Source: Rhizobium sp. BT04
GTDB lineage: Bacteria; Pseudomonadota; Alphaproteobacteria; Rhizobiales; Rhizobiaceae
DNA: 64,000 nt
Assembly (NCBI RefSeq): GCF_030053135.1
Contig: NZ_CP125652.1
Location: 3,466,501 to 3,530,500, forward strand
Direction of reading: 5' to 3'
In this document: positions 55,868 through 63,424 of the stretch, piece after piece
Position numbering within the stretch: the stretch's first letter is position 1
Layout of the letters: the number at the start of each line of letters is the position of its first letter
Translations under genes and position numbers: made by a program
The notes under the pieces: generated by a model
What the model was told of the DNA's origin: nothing
Database searches by the model: none
The model's input: only the letters and a program-made list of their open reading frames with translations

Positions 55868-56956
55868 ATGACCAGCAAGACACTCTTTGAGCCCGCCACA
55901 CTCGGCTCCCTCACGCTATCCAACCGCATCGTCATGGCGCCGTTGACGCGCAACAGAGCCGGCGTCGGTTTTGTGCCGGGCAATCTCATGGCCGAATATT
56001 ATGGGCAACGGGCTTCGGCCGGCCTGATCATCTCGGAGGCGACCCAGATTTCGCAGCAGGGCCAGGGCTATCAGGACACACCCGGCATCTACACGCAGGC
56101 GCAGATCGACGGCTGGCGAAAGGTGACCGAGGCGGTGCATGCCAAGGGCAGCCGTATCTTCTTGCAGCTCTGGCACGTCGGTCGGGTATCGCATGTCGAC
56201 CTGCAGCCGAATGGCCAGGCGCCGGTCGCGCCCTCGGCGATCAGGGCTGCGACAAAGACCTTCGTGCACAATGCTTTCGTCGATGTATCCGAACCTCGCG
56301 CGCTCGAGCCGGACGAAATCCCCGGCATTGTTGAGGATTTCCGTCGCGCCGCCGCCAATGCGATTGCCGCCGGTTTCGATGGCGTCGAAGTTCATGGCGC
56401 GAACGGCTACCTGCTCGACCAGTTCGCCAAGGACGGAGCTAACACCCGCACCGATGCCTATGGCGGGTCGATCGAAAATCGCGCCCGGCTGACGCTCGAC
56501 GTGACGGCCGCGGTCATCGAGGAAATTGGGGCGGAGCGAACCGGAGTTCGGATTTCACCGGTGTCGCCGGCCAACGGGATATCGGCAACCGATCCGCAGG
56601 CGCAGTTCAATTACATCGTCGAGAAGCTCGACGAGTTGGGCATTGCCTACCTCCATGTTGTCGAAGGTGCGACAGGCGGCCCGCGCGACATCGCACCCTT
56701 CGACTATGAGGCGCTTCGCCGCAGGTTCGGGAATAGCTACATCGCCAATAACGCCTACGATCTGCAACTTGCGACGACCAGGCTGGAGCAGGGGCTGGCG
56801 GATCTGTTCGCCTTTGGCAAGCCGTTCATCGCCAATCCGGATTTTGTCGACCGCCTGAAAGCCGGTGCGGCGCTCGCCAATCTGGATATGGCGACGCTCT
56901 ATGGCGGCGGCGCGGCAGGCTACACCGACTATCCCAGCATGGCCGTGCCAATATAG
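55868..56956 (+). CDS. Old Yellow Enzyme-type NADH:flavin oxidoreductase (NemA-like)
   Basis: The protein has 362 residues, TIM barrel with FMN. LSNRIVMAPLTRNRA, LQLWHVGRVSH and EVHGANGYLLDQF (substrate-binding His/Asn region) match alkene reductases of the NemA group. They reduce activated double bonds, nitro compounds and N-ethylmaleimide. It closes the operon; a bidirectional hairpin follows and then the TetR gene in opposite direction, as in nemRA loci. Confidence 0.93.
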   Translation: MTSKTLFEPATLGSLTLSNRIVMAPLTRNRAGVGFVPGNLMAEYYGQRASAGLIISEATQISQQGQGYQDTPGIYTQAQIDGWRKVTEAVHAKGSRIFLQLWHVGRVSHVDLQPNGQAPVAPSAIRAATKTFVHNAFVDVSEPRALEPDEIPGIVEDFRRAAANAIAAGFDGVEVHGANGYLLDQFAKDGANTRTDAYGGSIENRARLTLDVTAAVIEEIGAERTGVRISPVSPANGISATDPQAQFNYIVEKLDELGIAYLHVVEGATGGPRDIAPFDYEALRRRFGNSYIANNAYDLQLATTRLEQGLADLFAFGKPFIANPDFVDRLKAGAALANLDMATLYGGGAAGYTDYPSMAVPI

Positions 56957-56964
56957 GGGTGGCA

Positions 56965-56989
56965 ATAGGGCCGCTACAGGCGGCCCTAT
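56965..56989. terminator. Bidirectional hairpin between OYE and TetR genes
   Basis: ATAGGGCCGC (56965-56974) and GCGGCCCTAT (56980-56989) form a perfect 10-bp stem with a 5-base loop. The TetR stop codon lies inside the stem. Confidence 0.8.
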
Positions 56990-57567
56990 GTTTCCCGCGT
57001 TCGATTTTCGATGGCGTCGCGGCAATCCGCCCGGCAGGCATCAAGCAGTTCGTCCGCCAGCGGGGAATCGTCCGGGCAGGCCCTCGAAAGCACGATTGCT
57101 CCAACGGCCTGCGCGAGGATGGTGATGGCTTGCGCGCGCCCGCCGACGCCGGAAGCGTGTCTTCCTGCAATGCCTCCCTCCAGCGCGCGCACCAGATTGT
57201 CTATTCCCGCAGCAAAAACGGCCTTCGTTTCTTCAGGCTGTCGAGCGGCATCGCTACTCAGCGCCGCGGCCGTGCATCCCTGGCCGCGCCCATCCCGGTG
57301 TTCGCGCGCCAGATAAAGTTCCATGACGGCGAGGACGTCATGACCGGCATAGCGCCTCAAGGTCTCGCTCAAACCATTCTCGGTCGACTCCGCGATCAAC
57401 TCCTCCTTGGAGCGGAAGTGATTGTAGAAGCCGCCATGGGTGAGCCCCGCGCGCTCCATCAATTCCGCCACGCCCACGCCGTCGAATCCGCGCTCGCGAA
57501 ACAGCTCCGACGCGGTGGCGATAATCCGCTCGTAGTTTTCCTGCTTCTTTTCCTTGGTGATCCGCAC
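56986..57567 (-). CDS. TetR-family regulator of the NemR type
   Basis: The protein has 193 residues. VRITKEKKQENYERIIATAS, then FRERGFDGVGVAELM and GLTHGGFYNHFRSKEELI form the HTH. The start at GTG 57567 with AAAGGG upstream fits the family; a longer frame to 57615 exists. Cys occur in GQGCTAAA, SRACPDD and LDACRADCRD, which could sense electrophiles, as in NemR. Its own upstream gap carries the ATGAT-N4-ATCAT operator that also precedes the OYE operon. Confidence 0.9.
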   Translation of the reverse strand: MRITKEKKQENYERIIATASELFRERGFDGVGVAELMERAGLTHGGFYNHFRSKEELIAESTENGLSETLRRYAGHDVLAVMELYLAREHRDGRGQGCTAAALSSDAARQPEETKAVFAAGIDNLVRALEGGIAGRHASGVGGRAQAITILAQAVGAIVLSRACPDDSPLADELLDACRADCRDAIENRTRET

Positions 57568-57621
57568 TTTACAGCCCTTTCGACCGCTATGCCGAGCTAT
57601 GATGTCATGTGCCATTGTAGC

Positions 57622-57650
57622 TTGACTTATTGATGATGTATATCATTAAT
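57622..57650 (+). promoter_or_regulatory. Promoter and operator before the dehalogenase-like gene
   Basis: TTGACT (57622-57627) is followed by the palindrome ATGAT-GTAT-ATCAT (57633-57646), core of the 19-base element shared with 53700-53718. It lies between the divergent TetR gene and the rightward small ORF/hydrolase. Confidence 0.7.
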
Positions 57651-57674
57651 AACGGTAGCCAGTATGAGTACCTG

Positions 57675-57827
57675 ATGGCAGATACGCATCTCACGGAACC
57701 CGCCCGTTTCGTCAAGGTCGGGGTAACTCGCCTGTCGCGGCTCTCTGCATCTTCCGCGGCCAGGGTTGGCGCCCTGACCGTTGAGGCACTGTTGTCGTTG
57801 CGAAAGCGGGGAGGGGATTATGTTTGA
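57675..57827 (+). CDS. Possible 50-aa leader ORF
   Basis: The frame MADTHLTEPARFVKVGVTRL to SLRKRGGDYV ends with TGA 57825-57827, which overlaps the hydrolase start (57820) by 8 bases. Translation could couple to the next gene. It may be a leader peptide or a remnant of an earlier gene; nothing familiar is seen. Confidence 0.4.
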   Translation: MADTHLTEPARFVKVGVTRLSRLSASSAARVGALTVEALLSLRKRGGDYV

Positions 57828-58722
57828 CGGTTTTGAAAGCGGCCGTATTGCTGTCGATGGCGTGGAGATCGCCTATGTCGCCGCGGGAGCGGGAGAGCCA
57901 CTGCTGATGCTGCATGGCTTTCCGCAGACCAAGGCATTGTGGGCACGGATCGCACCGGATCTGGTCACCCTCGGCTATCGGGTGATCTGTGCTGATTTAC
58001 GCGGTTATGGCTCCTCCGACAAACCACCGGCTCGACCTGATCTGGCCAACTACAGCTTCCGCGCCATGGCCGCCGATCAGGTCGGTTTGATGAAAACCCT
58101 GGGGCATGAGCGGTTTCACCTCGTGGGTCACGACCGTGGTGCCCGAGCAGCGCACAGGCTGGCGCTTGACCATCCTGCGGTTGTGGCGAGTGTCATTCTG
58201 ATGGACATCGTGCCGACGGCCGTATTGTTGACCGACCTGCGCAGGGAGGTCGCTCAACACTACTGGCACTGGTTCTTCCTCGCTCAACCCGCGCCCTTCC
58301 CGGAGCGAATGATCGAAGCAAGCCCCGATCTCTTTTATGAAACCTGCCTGTTTGGATGGGGCGCGACGGGTCGACAGGATTTCGACGCCGACCAGCTCGC
58401 CGCCTACCGGGCGTCATGGCATGATGCCAAGGCGATTGCCGGCGGCTGCAACGATTATCGCGCGGCGCTGGCCGTCGATCTCGCCGACGATCTGGCGGAA
58501 CAGGGCAGACGTATATCCGCGCCGGCGCTGATCCTCTACGGCGCTCGTGGCGTGATGGCCAAACTCTATAATCTCCCAGCCACCTGGGCGGATCGCTGCA
58601 CGACCATGGACGCCCGAGCTATACCGGGCGGGCATTTTTTCCCTGACTCCTCACCGGGCGAGGTTACAGAACAAGTGGCTGCGTTTCTCAGGCGTCATCC
58701 TTTTACCCCTGCGTCGGAGTAA
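57820..58722 (+). CDS. Haloacetate (fluoroacetate) dehalogenase-like alpha/beta hydrolase
   Basis: The protein has 300 residues. From recall of fluoroacetate dehalogenase (Rhodopseudomonas RPA1163 type), all key residues align: nucleophile Asp105, carboxylate-binding Arg106 and Arg109 (VGHDRGARAAHR), acid Asp129, halide-pocket His150 and Trp151 (HYWHWFF), Tyr213 (NDYRA) and base His272 (GGHFFPD). That enzyme cleaves the C-F bond of fluoroacetate. An epoxide hydrolase or chloroacetate dehalogenase is the alternative. GGAGG lies 6 bases upstream of ATG 57820. Confidence 0.85.
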   Translation: MFDGFESGRIAVDGVEIAYVAAGAGEPLLMLHGFPQTKALWARIAPDLVTLGYRVICADLRGYGSSDKPPARPDLANYSFRAMAADQVGLMKTLGHERFHLVGHDRGARAAHRLALDHPAVVASVILMDIVPTAVLLTDLRREVAQHYWHWFFLAQPAPFPERMIEASPDLFYETCLFGWGATGRQDFDADQLAAYRASWHDAKAIAGGCNDYRAALAVDLADDLAEQGRRISAPALILYGARGVMAKLYNLPATWADRCTTMDARAIPGGHFFPDSSPGEVTEQVAAFLRRHPFTPASE

Positions 58723-58771
58723 AATTCGGACCATTGCACCGGAGCGCAGTCACGCGATCAGGTCGCGGCAG

Positions 58772-59779
58772 CTATGATTTCAGGCGACTATTGGCAAGCG
58801 GGTGACCTCGACGCCTTCTCGCTTCCTGGGGCGTCTCCCCGTAAACCGATCTATACATTGCCGAGAAGCGGCCGCCGTGGAAGAAGCCCCACCTCAGGCA
58901 GATGTCCTTGATCTCTAGCCGGTTCGACGGGTCGAGAAGGTCTTGCCTGGCGGCTCGTAGCCGCAATGTTCTCAGGTAGGCCGCCGGCGTTGTTTCCTTG
59001 AATGTGCGGAAACCGGTTTCCAATGTCCGAACCGATACGTTGGCAGCATGAGCCACCATCGACATGGTAATTGGCGTGCTGATGTTCGCGCGCATGAAAT
59101 CGATGGCGCGACGAATGTGCCAAGGTGCCGGCGCAAAGATCTTCTTTTCCAGTTGCCTGGAATAACGGTGGGGCATTGAGCGCGCGACCAAATGACCGAG
59201 CGCTTGTGTGAGGTTGGTCATCGCGATCGGCGAATGAAGCAGGACGCCGTCCTCACGCATGCCGGAGATGATGGTCTCGACCAGATTCTTGAACAGAATC
59301 CCAGCGGGGCTATGCTGGTCAACTTGAGGCAACAAATCAAGCGATCCGCTCACTGGCGCCTCGAGCAGTTCCCCAACTGTCTGCGATATCACGCTCCAGT
59401 CCAGATGAAGTTTCTCGGATCGATGAAGGGTACCCTGCACGAAGAAACGATCTACCTCGTGATTCTGGCCGAGCAGAAGTTGACCCGGCAACGCTGTGGC
59501 GGTGTTCTGCCCCAGGGTTACGCCGCAGATGCCGTCTCGCGGGACCATGATCGTCAGCCACTCCGGCGTGCCCGATGTCGCCGAGAGATGCCACGGCCTG
59601 TTGCAAGCCATCTCGCTGAGGGTCAACGTCCCATTCGACCAAGCGTTGGCACTCCAAGTGAAGTCTTCCATGGCATCAGTCGTGTAGCCCTCAAAAGGAG
59701 CGACTTCGACCAAGGTTTCCAACATACTTTCGAAGTTTGTTCCGGCCCATCTGGGACCCAACTCCGAATTATTGAACAT
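58772..59779 (-). CDS. AraC-family regulator
   Basis: The protein has 335 residues. The N-terminal half (about 1-225) is an AraC-binding-like sensor domain; the C-terminal double HTH reads ISTPITMSMVAHAANVSVRT, then LEIKDICLRWGFFHGGRFSA. GGGGAG lies 9 bases before ATG 59779, which decides the start. It is upstream-adjacent to an OYE gene that runs the same direction 117 bases away and is a possible target. Confidence 0.9.
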   Translation of the reverse strand: MFNNSELGPRWAGTNFESMLETLVEVAPFEGYTTDAMEDFTWSANAWSNGTLTLSEMACNRPWHLSATSGTPEWLTIMVPRDGICGVTLGQNTATALPGQLLLGQNHEVDRFFVQGTLHRSEKLHLDWSVISQTVGELLEAPVSGSLDLLPQVDQHSPAGILFKNLVETIISGMREDGVLLHSPIAMTNLTQALGHLVARSMPHRYSRQLEKKIFAPAPWHIRRAIDFMRANISTPITMSMVAHAANVSVRTLETGFRTFKETTPAAYLRTLRLRAARQDLLDPSNRLEIKDICLRWGFFHGGRFSAMYRSVYGETPQEARRRRGHPLANSRLKS

Positions 59780-59896
59780 GAGAAACTCCCCAGAGTAGGA
59801 TGCGAACAGGGTTGAGATGAGGCGCGTCGTCCTGTTTGCGTGTATCGCCATAAAGAAAACGAGCGCCTTCGAAAAATGTCGAAGGCGCCCGATCAT

Positions 59897-60994
59897 TCAG
59901 GCCGCGCGGTAGGATGCGAGCCAATGTGCGTAGGGGGCGGGCAATGTCCAGGACGGACGCTCGACATCGAGCTTGCGCGCGGCTGTGTACGGCCAATGCG
60001 GATCGGCGAGCATCGCCTTGCCGACCATCACCAGGTCGAGCTGTCCACTGCGGATGAGTTCGTCCGCCTGCTCCGGCTGAGTGATATTCCAACTCGCCGA
60101 GCCGGGGAGGCCAGTGGCCTTCCGGACTCGGTCGGCGTAAGGCGCAATAAACCCAGGACCCCACGGAATATTGGCCGTCGGGGTCGAAAAACCGAGGCTG
60201 ACATCAAGGAAATCGAGGCCGGCTGCCTTGAATTTCCCCACAAGATCGATCGCGTCTTGCAGGGTCTCTTCGTCACGGCCGTCAAACTCGATAACGCCGA
60301 AGCGAGCCGTAAGCGGCCGATCCTCGGGCCAGACTTCACGAACGGCCGCGAGTGTCTCGAGGAGAAAGCGTCCGCGGTTTTCCGCACTGCCGCCATATTC
60401 GTCGTCGCGCTGGTTCGAATGCGACGAGAAGAAGCTTTGGCCGAGATAGCCATGGGCAAAATGCAGCACGAGCCAGCGGAATCCAACATCGCGCGCGCGG
60501 ATCGCCGCAGAGACAAAATCGCCACGAACGCGATCGATGTCGGCTTTCGTCATCGCACGTGGGACCTTCCGCAGGCCGCCGCCGAATGCAATGGCGGAGG
60601 GTGCGATGGTCTCCCAGCCGCGCGGGTCGCCGTCGGCGATATGATCGTCGCCTTCCCACGGGCGGTTGGCGCTGGCCTTGCGGCCGGCATGGCCGATCTG
60701 AATCCCTGCGACCGCACCGGCCTTTTCGATGCTGGCGACGATCGGCGCAAAGGCCTCGGCCTGGTCATCGTTCCAAAGACCGGTGCAGCCCGGTGTGATC
60801 CGGCCCTCAGGAGAGACCGCTGTGGCTTCGACGTTGACAAGGCCCGCGCCACCCCGCGCCAGACTGGCGAGATGGACGTTGTGCCAGTCGTTGGGGACGC
60901 CATCGATCGCGGAATACTGGCACATGGGGGAAACCGCAATCCGGTTTCGGAGGGTCACGCCTTTCAGCGTGAATTGGTCGAATAAATTGGGCAA
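59897..60994 (-). CDS. Old Yellow Enzyme, YqjM-like (thermophilic-type)
   Basis: The protein has 365 residues, FMN TIM barrel. VSPMCQYSAIDGVPNDWH carries the redox-tuning Cys of the YqjM class, GIQIGHAGRKAS the substrate His region and YGGSAENRGRFLLETLAAV the core barrel strand. It reduces alpha,beta-unsaturated carbonyls. The most likely start is TTG 60994, placed 8 bases after GAGGAG; a TTG at 61009 is also open. An SDR gene precedes it in the same direction. Confidence 0.9.
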   Translation of the reverse strand: MPNLFDQFTLKGVTLRNRIAVSPMCQYSAIDGVPNDWHNVHLASLARGGAGLVNVEATAVSPEGRITPGCTGLWNDDQAEAFAPIVASIEKAGAVAGIQIGHAGRKASANRPWEGDDHIADGDPRGWETIAPSAIAFGGGLRKVPRAMTKADIDRVRGDFVSAAIRARDVGFRWLVLHFAHGYLGQSFFSSHSNQRDDEYGGSAENRGRFLLETLAAVREVWPEDRPLTARFGVIEFDGRDEETLQDAIDLVGKFKAAGLDFLDVSLGFSTPTANIPWGPGFIAPYADRVRKATGLPGSASWNITQPEQADELIRSGQLDLVMVGKAMLADPHWPYTAARKLDVERPSWTLPAPYAHWLASYRAA

Positions 60995-61102
60995 TTGGTT
61001 TCTCCTCAATAAGGAAAGCAGATTTTCTGCATGGAGCTGCTTACGCCGGCTGGCGCACGCATTACCCGGTGCAGTCGATCCATTGGGTTTTACGCCGCTG
61101 GA

Positions 61103-61903
61103 TTAGGCGGCGCGGTAGCGAGGTGCAGGTTCACCGGTCTGTGTCGCGGCGAACAGCTTGGAACGGGCTTCGTCGAACCTGTCCCAGAGAGTGGCGTCGG
61201 CAACGGATGGCAGCGTGATGTCTTCGCCGCTATCGAACCCGGCCAGAGCAGCATCCACCAGGTTTTCGGACGTCATCACCGCGGCCTGGTTGAGGGACGC
61301 CAACGGGATTCCCGACAAATCCCAGAGTTCGGTTGCCGTAGATGCCGGCATGACAAGTTGCAGGCGGACATTGGTCCCAGCCAATTCCTGCTGCAGGCCG
61401 CGGCTGAAGTTCATCACATAGCCCTTGGTGCCGCTGTAGATCGCGCTGATCGGCAGTGCGTGGAAGGACAGGACCGAAGCGACGTTGATAATTGCACCCT
61501 CGTTGCGGCCGAGGAATTCCGGCAGAATGGCGTGCGTGAGGCGTGTGAGCGCGATGACGTTGAGTGCGATCATTGAGGCCGCGTCTTCCTCAGAGGTCTT
61601 GGCGATGGGAGCCAGCGTCGCGTTGCCGGCATTGTTCACGAGGAGCGTGATCGCCGAATTGGCCTTCAACACCTTTTCGACACGCGCGAGGTCGGCGTCA
61701 TTCGTGAGGTCGGCTTCCACCACCTCAACTTTCGTGCCGTGGGCCGCACCCAGTTTGTCCGAGAGCGCCTTCAGGCGTTCAGCGCGCCGAGCAACAAGGA
61801 TAAGGTCATAGCCCCTTTCGGAGAGCCGCTCGGCATAGACGGCGCCGATGCCGGCAGAGGCGCCCGTAACGACAGCAACGGGCTTGAACGATGATGCAGA
61901 CAT
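61103..61903 (-). CDS. Short-chain dehydrogenase/reductase
   Basis: The protein has 266 residues: TGASAGIGAVYAERL nucleotide loop, NNAGNA, INVAS and the catalytic YSGTK. It resembles the DltE/ketoreductase subgroup. Divergent from a MarR-type gene, with two palindromes in the 88-base gap, it is the likely repressed target; the OYE gene downstream may be in the same transcript. Confidence 0.92.
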   Translation of the reverse strand: MSASSFKPVAVVTGASAGIGAVYAERLSERGYDLILVARRAERLKALSDKLGAAHGTKVEVVEADLTNDADLARVEKVLKANSAITLLVNNAGNATLAPIAKTSEEDAASMIALNVIALTRLTHAILPEFLGRNEGAIINVASVLSFHALPISAIYSGTKGYVMNFSRGLQQELAGTNVRLQLVMPASTATELWDLSGIPLASLNQAAVMTSENLVDAALAGFDSGEDITLPSVADATLWDRFDEARSKLFAATQTGEPAPRYRAA

Positions 61904-61919
61904 GTGAAGCTCCTTTTTG

Positions 61920-61977
61920 TTGAGTGCTCAAGTTTAAGTATGGCCACGTTTGGCCCTTGTCAATGGATGAGTGCTCA
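61920..61977. promoter_or_regulatory. Twin palindromes between the SDR and MarR genes
   Basis: TTGAGTGCTCAA at 61920-61931 and TGAGTGCTCA at 61968-61977 share the 10-bp core TGAGTGCTCA, about 47 bases centre to centre. They are typical of paired operator sites for a MarR dimer in a divergent gap. Confidence 0.8.
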
Positions 61978-61991
61978 ACTATTTTTGTGTG

Positions 61992-62531
61992 ATGGGTAAG
62001 AAACTTTCGATTGACGATGCGGCAGAGGAACTGCGCACGGGTAGGCTGAGCCCGCCGGAGCTTCTGTCTGAACTCGTGTGCACCAACACTGCTCTTCGGC
62101 GCGCGTCACGGCGGCTGGGCCAGCTTTACGATGATGCGGTAGCGCCAACCGGGCTAAAGGCTACTCAAGTCGGGCTTCTGACCCAGATAGCCGCGTTGCG
62201 CGAGGGCGGCCATCCATGGCCCACCTTGCAATCGCTCGCCGAGCGCCTTGCCGTCAGCATTTCCGCTTTGACCCACGCCCTTCGCCCGCTGGTCCGGGAC
62301 AGGCTCGTCGAACTCGTGCCTGACGAACATGACGGCCGAACGAAGCACGCAATGCTGACGAGATCTGGCGAGCACCGCATGCACGAGGCGTTGGTCCATT
62401 GGGCTGACGCCAATCAGCGCGTTGAGGTCGTACTAGGTCCTTCCGCGGCTGCGCTCCGCACGCTGGCGGATGATGTCGCCTCTCCGGAATTCCTAGAAGC
62501 CTATGAGGCGCGTCGCAGTCTGAAAGGATGA
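61992..62531 (+). CDS. MarR-family regulator
   Basis: The protein has 179 residues. The winged-helix core is GLKATQVGLLTQIAALREG, RLAVSISALTHALRPLVRDR and the wing ELVPDEHDGRTKHAML. ATG 61992 is chosen; a GTG at 61971 is open but lies over the second palindrome. It would repress itself and the divergent SDR. Confidence 0.9.
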   Translation: MGKKLSIDDAAEELRTGRLSPPELLSELVCTNTALRRASRRLGQLYDDAVAPTGLKATQVGLLTQIAALREGGHPWPTLQSLAERLAVSISALTHALRPLVRDRLVELVPDEHDGRTKHAMLTRSGEHRMHEALVHWADANQRVEVVLGPSAAALRTLADDVASPEFLEAYEARRSLKG

Positions 62532-62713
62532 TCGCCTTGTCCTAAGCTCGGTGAACGCCTTTCGCTTGGGATAGGCGGTGTCGTGGCTTGTTCTCAATCC
62601 GACGGAAGCGAAATGCCGGCCGCTTGTCGCCTATACGAATGCGCAACTAGAGAGATCAGCGCGGCCACGCCTTGACCCTGGCACCGAAAAAGAACCGGCA
62701 AGCGATGTTTCGA

Positions 62714-63193
62714 TTAATCGCCGGGGGCGCTGGGTGTTGGCGCGTTAAACGCCAACTCAAAATCGTCCGATGCCAGGAACGTCAGGACCGCTCGTAATTC
62801 GGCCGCCTTCTCTGCCCCAAAGGCGGCCTCAAAGCTATCCTGGGCCGTTTTCCACAGGACCAACGTGTCTTCGAACTTGCGTGTCCCCGCTTGGGTAAGA
62901 CGAATCCGACGGGCACGGCGATCTTGAGGATCGACGATCAGCTCAAGGTAGCCGCTGCGCTCAAGCGGCTTCAACGTATGGCCAAGCGCAGACTGGTCCA
63001 TGACCATGTCCTCGGCGAGTTCCCGCATTGTAGGCTCGCCCAGTGAGACCACATGGGTCAACAATCCCAGCTGAGTGGCCCTCAAACCGCTCGGTGCGAT
63101 GATGCTATCATAGAGCTGGCCCATTCGCCGCGTGGCCTGCCGTAAAACGGTGTTGTTGCAATAATTCGGGTCGACACTGGCTTTCTTCTTCAA
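62714..63193 (-). CDS. MarR-family regulator
   Basis: The protein has 159 residues, starting at TTG 63193 (KKKASVDPNYCNNT after Met) with AAAGGAGG 8 bases upstream. The winged helix reads SGLRATQLGLLTHVVSL, EDMVMDQSALGHTLKPLERSG and DPQDRRARRIRLTQAG. A lone Cys sits near the N-terminus (YCNN), a possible redox switch as in OhrR/DUF24-like regulators. The frame remains open upstream to 63949 but that is the shadow of the DJ-1 gene. Confidence 0.88.
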   Translation of the reverse strand: MKKKASVDPNYCNNTVLRQATRRMGQLYDSIIAPSGLRATQLGLLTHVVSLGEPTMRELAEDMVMDQSALGHTLKPLERSGYLELIVDPQDRRARRIRLTQAGTRKFEDTLVLWKTAQDSFEAAFGAEKAAELRAVLTFLASDDFELAFNAPTPSAPGD

Positions 63194-63264
63194 CCGACAA
63201 ACCTCCTTTGAGCCTCGGACACAGGCGATTGTTTTCTCATTTTCACTAGCCCTATTCCGTCGTC

Positions 63265-63312
63265 TTGACAAGATATCGGTATATACCATAGATAAATTAT
63301 CGGCATATGCCG
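63265..63312 (+). promoter_or_regulatory. Promoter and operators between the MarR and DJ-1 genes
   Basis: TTGACA (63265-63270) and TAGATA (63289-63294) have an 18-base spacer that contains the palindrome GGTATATACC (63278-63287). A second palindrome, CGGCATATGCCG, lies at 63301-63312. Both sites begin TATCGG, so they are two copies of one operator at the rightward promoter. Confidence 0.7.
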
Positions 63313-63424
63313 GTATTTTGAAATTGGTTTGGCTAGGTGCTTCCCAACCCGTTGAAGGGATTGCTCTCGGACGAATTGGCTCCGAGAGAGCTCGACCAAA
63401 CCGATCAACACAAAGGAAAAGCAG

